A DNA stretch of 10,583 nucleotides, from contig JAJFJE010000412.1 in NCBI GenBank assembly GCA_021774355.1, positions 1 to 10,583 of the forward strand. The letters run 5' to 3'. Under the pieces are notes generated by a model. It searched no databases. It was not told the DNA's origin and was given only the letters and a program-made list of their open reading frames with translations. The stretch comes from Alphaproteobacteria bacterium. Lineage in GTDB: Bacteria > Pseudomonadota > Alphaproteobacteria > Zavarziniales > Zavarziniaceae. Of the stretch, positions 7,444 to 10,583 are shown one piece after another (position 1 is the stretch's first letter; every line of letters starts with the position of its first letter). The position numbers were made by a program, and so were the translations under genes.

Positions 7444-8775
7444 ATGAGCGACCTGCACCATCCTGCGGCCCATGCCTATGACCGGCCGGTGGCAAGCCTT
7501 TGGGCAGCCAGCGCCCGGCTGGCCGACCAGGCGCCGCCGGCGTTGGAGGGCGACCAGGCGACCGAGGTGGCGATCATCGGGGGCGGCGTCACCGGCCTCA
7601 ACGCCGCCCTGACCTTGGCCCGTGCCGGCATCGCTGCCCATGTCGTGGAAGCCGGCGCCATCGGCTGGGGCGCTTCGGGCCGCAATGGCGGCTTCTGCTG
7701 CCTGGGTTCGGCCAAGCTGTCCTGGCCGGCAATCATCCGGCGGTTCGGCCGGGCCGAGGGCCTGGCCTTCCTCGACCTGCAGCGCCAGGCCATCGCCTAT
7801 GTCCGGGCCCTGTGCGCCGACCACGGGATCGACTGCATCCAGGGTCCGCCGGGCGAGGCGATCATCGCCCATCATCGGGCCGCCGTGCCGCGCCTGGTCG
7901 CGGAGGCCCGGTTTCATACCCAGGTGCTGGGCCTGGCCAGCCGCTGGCTGCCGCGCGAGGCGCTGGCCGAACGGGGCCTGGTAACCGCGCAAGCCCAGGG
8001 CGCCCTGCTGCTACCCGAGGGGTTTCCCCTGCAGCCGCTCGACTATGTCCGGGGCCTGGCCGCCGCCGCCGGGCGGGCAGGGGCCACGATCAGCAGCGGC
8101 AGCCCGGTGACCGGCTGGCGACGGGACGGCGCGCGCCACCGCCTGGTCACCGGCCGCGGCTCGCTGAGCGCGGCGCGGGTGGTGGTGGCCACCGCCGGCT
8201 ATACCCGAGACCGGCTGCATCCGGGCCTGGCCGGCCGGCTCCTGCCGGTCTTGTCGAATATCGTCGCGACCCGGCCGCTGACGCCTGCCGAGCAGGCCGC
8301 CCAGGGCTGGACCAGCGCGACCATGGCCGCCGACAGCCGCACCCTGCTGCATTATTTCCGGCTGCTGCCCGACGGCCGGTTGCTGTTCGGCGCCCGTGGC
8401 GGCCTGTCGGCGGCCCCGGCGGCGGAGCCGATCACGAGGGCGCGGCTGGAACGCGATCTGGCCCGGATGTTTCCGGCCTGGGCAGGGGTCGAGACCAGTC
8501 ATTTCTGGCGCGGCCTGACCGATCTGTCGGCCGATCGCCTGCCCCATCTGGGCACGCTGGAGGGCGGAACGGTACATTATGCCCTGGCGTGGCATGGCGG
8601 CGGCGTCGCCATGGGCAGCCTGTGCGGCGCCGTCATCGCCGAACAGATCGCCGGGCGCGGGCGGTCCCTGCCGCAGCCGCTGACCCGGCCCTTGCCGGCT
8701 TTTCCGCTGCCCGTGCTGCGCCCCCTCTATCTTGCTCTCGCCTACGGCATATTCGGCCTGACAGATTCTTTTTGA
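7444..8775 (+). CDS. FAD-dependent oxidoreductase, DAO family (PuuB/OrdL-like)
   Basis: A 443-residue cytoplasmic flavoenzyme of the D-amino-acid oxidase fold, expected to oxidise a C-N bond of an amine or amino acid. The Rossmann dinucleotide-binding motif is VAIIGGGVTGLNAALTLARAG (glycines 46, 48 and 51), and the ribose-binding Glu69 ends the second strand (HVVEA). GWGASGRNGGF (about 74-84) is the flavin-contact motif typical of the PuuB/OrdL branch. HYFRLLPDGRLLFGARGG (from residue 303), FWRGLTDLSADRLPHLG (from 354) and the C-terminal FAD motif YALAWHGGGVAMG (from about 379) also fit. Length is normal for the family. The ATG at 7444 is preferred. An upstream in-frame GTG at 7417 would add nine residues (MPCRCHNGA) with no family support. 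No putrescine or amino-acid catabolic gene lies beside it, so the substrate cannot be named. Gamma-glutamylputrescine oxidase, glycine/sarcosine oxidase-like and other DAO enzymes remain possible. Confidence 0.9.
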   Translation: MSDLHHPAAHAYDRPVASLWAASARLADQAPPALEGDQATEVAIIGGGVTGLNAALTLARAGIAAHVVEAGAIGWGASGRNGGFCCLGSAKLSWPAIIRRFGRAEGLAFLDLQRQAIAYVRALCADHGIDCIQGPPGEAIIAHHRAAVPRLVAEARFHTQVLGLASRWLPREALAERGLVTAQAQGALLLPEGFPLQPLDYVRGLAAAAGRAGATISSGSPVTGWRRDGARHRLVTGRGSLSAARVVVATAGYTRDRLHPGLAGRLLPVLSNIVATRPLTPAEQAAQGWTSATMAADSRTLLHYFRLLPDGRLLFGARGGLSAAPAAEPITRARLERDLARMFPAWAGVETSHFWRGLTDLSADRLPHLGTLEGGTVHYALAWHGGGVAMGSLCGAVIAEQIAGRGRSLPQPLTRPLPAFPLPVLRPLYLALAYGIFGLTDSF

Positions 8776-8776
8776 C

Positions 8777-8797
8777 GGCCGCGGGCGGCCCTTGTTC
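8777..8797 (+). terminator. Weak candidate terminator after the oxidoreductase gene
   Basis: GGCCGC (8777-8782), GG, GCGGCC (8785-8790) is a perfect inverted repeat just after the stop codon. It is followed by a short pyrimidine-rich tract (cttgttcc) with no real T run. The usable stem is about 5 bp with a 4-nt loop. It could end transcription before the RTX gene, but such GC hairpins are common here by chance. Confidence 0.33.
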
Positions 8798-8871
8798 CGC
8801 CCCGAAATCAGCGGCACTGTTGCCGGCGTCACAGCCCGTTTGAGGCGTGTGTCGAGTGCTGGGCGACCCGA

Positions 8872-8878
8872 GGGGGGG
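8872..8878 (+). promoter_or_regulatory. Ribosome binding site of the RTX gene, a run of seven Gs
   Basis: The sequence A-GGGGGGG-ATCCGTT-ATG places a seven-G tract 7 nt before the ATG at 8886. It is purine-rich and well placed for 16S rRNA pairing, so it decides the start. Homopolymeric G tracts can slip in replication, and gain or loss of a G would change the spacing to the ATG. Confidence 0.6.
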
Positions 8879-8885
8879 ATCCGTT

Positions 8886-10583
8886 ATGGCCGTCACCAAT
8901 GTCTATTCGATCGACCAGGTCGGCAGTACCGAATTCCTGTCCTTCGCGACAGCGGGCAAGTCGGATGTGGTCGGCTACGCCGATGGTGGCTTTGCCGTAG
9001 CGGCGGAATTCGTCGCGGCCGGCAGTTCGACGGTCGTGACCTATGGCGGCCTCGGCAACCCGACCAGCCAGCTCCCATTCTCCATGCTCGACCCGGCGGT
9101 CGCACGGCTCGGCAATGGTGACATCATCGCCGCCGGGACGACCGACACCGACATCCAGATCCTGATTGTCGATGCGGCGGGCGGCGGCATTGTCACCGGC
9201 GGCTCCATCAGCTTTTCCGGCGGCAGCCATACGGACGTGGCCGGTCTCAGGGGCGGCAGCAACAACTATGTCGTCGTCGATCAGATCGCCTTCGGCGGCA
9301 GCGACAACGATATCCGGGTGACCATCGGAAACGGCCTTAGCGTCCTCACCACCTTCCAGGTTGACGCGAGCCTTGCGGATGACGAAGCGCCCAGCGTCGC
9401 CGCCCTGAACGACGGCGGTTTTGCCGTCGCCTGGGAGCGGCATGTCAGCGGCGAAACCGAACTTTGGTATGCGGTCTACGAGGCCGATGGTACGGTGCGT
9501 TTCGCCCCGACCCAGCTCGATGCCGTCGGGTCGATCAACGAGCACGCCAGCGTTACCGCGCTGGCCGCCGGCGGCTTTGCCATCGCCTATGCCGACAATG
9601 AATTCGACGCCGGCAGTCACATCGCCGTCAACGTCGCCCAGCTTTCGGCATCGGGCAATGCCGAGGCCGCCTATCGGGGCGGCTCGATCTTGGCCGACAG
9701 CACCGAGCCGAGCGCGACAGTGCTCTCCAATGGCCTGCTGCTGACCGGCTTCTCCGCGGCCGGAAAAATCCGGGGCAGCCTGTTCGATACCACGGCCGAA
9801 AATCCCTTCCTGACCGACCTGGTCGATGCCTTCGTCCTTGCCGATTCCGCCAGCCCGGACAGCGAAGCGGCCGTCTCGGCGCTGAATCTTGCCCGTTTCG
9901 TTACCACCTACACGACGAATGGCGTGGTCGCCGAGTCGGTCTTTCAGCTGGTGCGCGCGACCACCGGCGACGGCGGCGCCAACGTCCTGACCGGCGACGA
10001 GGCGGTCGACGTCATGTTCGGTGCCGACGGCAACGATACGCTTGACGGTGGGGCCAATGCCGACCAGCTCCACGGCGGGGCCGGTGCCGACACCATGATC
10101 GGCGGCACGGGCGACGACGAATATGTCGTCGACGATATCGGCGACGTGGTGATCGAGAAGTCCGGCGGTGGCGACGATCTGGTGCGCAGCGTGGTCAGCC
10201 TGACCCTGGCGGCGAATGTCGAACGCCTGCGCCTGGAAGGCGGCGGCGTGATCGACGGGACCGGCAACAGCCTGGCCAACGTCATCGAGGGCAATGCCCG
10301 GGGCAATATTCTCAATGGCGGACGCGGCGCCGACATGCTGGCTGGCGGCGACGGCGACGACACTTATATCGTGGACAATCTGGGCGACCAGGTGAGCGAA
10401 GGGCTCAACCGCGGCATCGATCTGGTGCAAAGCGCCGCCACCCATACCCTGGCCGCCAATGTGGAAAACCTGCGCCTGACCGGCACGGGCATGACCACCG
10501 GAACCGGTAACGAACTGGATAACACCCTGACCGGCAACACGGCCAACAACCGCCTCTACGGGATGGCCGGCGGCGATACCATC
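8886..10583 (+). CDS. RTX calcium-binding secreted protein with N-terminal propeller-like repeats, 3' end outside window
   Basis: The frame is open from the ATG at 8886 to the right edge (566 residues visible, no stop), so it is a large partial gene. It has no N-terminal signal peptide, as expected for type I secretion, where the export signal is at the C terminus (not visible). Residues 27-344 contain seven degenerate repeats built around patterns such as APSVAALNDGGFAVAWE and HASVTALAAGGFAIAYA. From residue 379 come RTX nonapeptides (GADGNDTLD, GGANADQLH, GGAGADTMI, GGTGDDEYV), which bind calcium in a beta-roll. Two 81-residue units follow with DDTYIVDN.GD, GIDLVQS, TLAANVENLRLTG and GTGN blocks. 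This pattern is typical of large RTX adhesins and RTX enzymes. No enzyme motif is visible, so adhesion or a surface role is only a guess. Transport genes are not in the window. Sampled GC is about 61% against 73% in earlier genes. Confidence 0.92.
   Translation, partial: MAVTNVYSIDQVGSTEFLSFATAGKSDVVGYADGGFAVAAEFVAAGSSTVVTYGGLGNPTSQLPFSMLDPAVARLGNGDIIAAGTTDTDIQILIVDAAGGGIVTGGSISFSGGSHTDVAGLRGGSNNYVVVDQIAFGGSDNDIRVTIGNGLSVLTTFQVDASLADDEAPSVAALNDGGFAVAWERHVSGETELWYAVYEADGTVRFAPTQLDAVGSINEHASVTALAAGGFAIAYADNEFDAGSHIAVNVAQLSASGNAEAAYRGGSILADSTEPSATVLSNGLLLTGFSAAGKIRGSLFDTTAENPFLTDLVDAFVLADSASPDSEAAVSALNLARFVTTYTTNGVVAESVFQLVRATTGDGGANVLTGDEAVDVMFGADGNDTLDGGANADQLHGGAGADTMIGGTGDDEYVVDDIGDVVIEKSGGGDDLVRSVVSLTLAANVERLRLEGGGVIDGTGNSLANVIEGNARGNILNGGRGADMLAGGDGDDTYIVDNLGDQVSEGLNRGIDLVQSAATHTLAANVENLRLTGTGMTTGTGNELDNTLTGNTANNRLYGMAGGDTI
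8964..9917 (+). repeat. Seven degenerate 44-54-residue protein repeats (predicted beta-propeller blades)
   Basis: Aligning the hydrophobic residue that follows the GG/NG turn gives anchors at residues 36, 80, 128, 179, 231, 284 and 338 of the RTX protein, spaced 44, 48, 51, 52, 53 and 54. The core segments are VVGYADGGFAVAAEF, AVARLGNGDIIAAGT, VAGLRGGSNNYVVVDQ, SVAALNDGGFAVAWER, SVTALAAGGFAIAYAD, SATVLSNGLLLTGFS and AVSALNLARFVTTYT. Each looks like two beta strands joined by a tight turn. Similar repeats occur in other RTX proteins. The seven-bladed propeller is inferred from the number and length of the repeats. Confidence 0.65.
10020..10127 (+). repeat. Four consecutive RTX nonapeptides
   Basis: Four 27-nt units in register encode GADGNDTLD (10020-10046), GGANADQLH (10047-10073), GGAGADTMI (10074-10100) and GGTGDDEYV (10101-10127). 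They match the GGxGxDxUx consensus, where U is a large hydrophobic residue. In the family, pairs of these loops bind calcium in a parallel beta-roll. Confidence 0.9.
10104..10583 (+). repeat. Two tandem 81-residue units in the RTX region, second cut by the window edge
   Basis: Unit 1 runs 10104-10346 (243 nt). Unit 2 begins at 10347 and reaches residue 79 at the window edge. They align without gaps: D[DI][IL]GD.V.E, G.DLV.S, TLAANVE.LRL, GTGN.L.N, and a closing GxxG.D.[IL]. The unit 1/unit 2 boundary contains two further nonapeptides, GGRGADMLA (10317-10343) and GGDGDDTYI (10344-10370). The nucleotide sequences have diverged, so this is an old duplication. More units probably follow beyond the window. 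Confidence 0.85.

Noticed and set aside
7500..8843. Plus-strand open frame of 447 codons overlapping the oxidoreductase
   Set aside because: Arg/Pro/Gly-rich shadow frame. The oxidoreductase frame shows FAD-binding motifs from end to end.
8840..8870. TTGAGG (8840-8845) as a -35 box for the RTX gene
   Set aside because: No acceptable -10 hexamer lies 16-18 nt downstream, so no promoter is called.
8829..10445. A long open frame (538 codons) on the minus strand opposite the RTX gene
   Set aside because: Its His/Asp/Val/Ala/Gly-rich translation mirrors the sense codons of the RTX gene. It has no recognisable domain, and the plus-strand frame has clear propeller-like and RTX repeats. Long antisense frames are expected in GC-rich genes.

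Overview
The window looks like chromosomal DNA from a high-GC Gram-negative bacterium, most likely an alphaproteobacterium. The basis is the strong G/C bias at third codon positions, the alpha-2-macroglobulin/PBP1C gene pair and the lipid-A-biosynthesis N-terminal domain protein. Hand counts gave about 73% GC in two 60-nt samples of the housekeeping part. The genus cannot be read from the sequence. All five genes lie on the + strand, they are tightly packed, and both edge genes run out of the window. No RNA gene, CRISPR array, insertion sequence or integrase was seen, and no gene-free gap exceeds about 110 bases.

Region 1 (2-7031) is a two-gene cell-envelope unit. A very large bacterial alpha-2-macroglobulin (A2M) with an intact CLEQ thioester is followed 4 nt later by pbpC (penicillin-binding protein 1C), a bifunctional glycosyltransferase/transpeptidase with all its active-site motifs. 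This pair is conserved in many proteobacteria (yfhM-pbpC in E. coli). It is thought to combine trapping of invading proteases in the periplasm with local repair of peptidoglycan. The A2M reading frame is open to the left edge, so its start lies outside the window.

Region 2 (7032-8775) holds two smaller genes of less certain role. One is a 97-residue, three-helix membrane protein of the lipid-A-biosynthesis N-terminal (LAB_N) family. The other is a DAO-family FAD-dependent oxidoreductase resembling gamma-glutamylputrescine/amino-acid oxidases. Neither has a good Shine-Dalgarno sequence, and each has a plausible -35/-10 pair just upstream.

Region 3 (8776-10583) has a short spacer with a GC-rich hairpin, then the first 566 residues of a secreted RTX protein that runs off the right edge. 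Its N-terminal part carries seven degenerate repeats of 44-54 residues that suggest a seven-bladed beta-propeller. These are followed by glycine/aspartate nonapeptides and 81-residue tandem units typical of RTX calcium-binding proteins. Sampled GC here is about 61%, and a run of seven Gs forms its ribosome binding site.

I see no clear sign of a wholly new multi-gene system. The most interesting object is the propeller-RTX protein with its G-tract leader.
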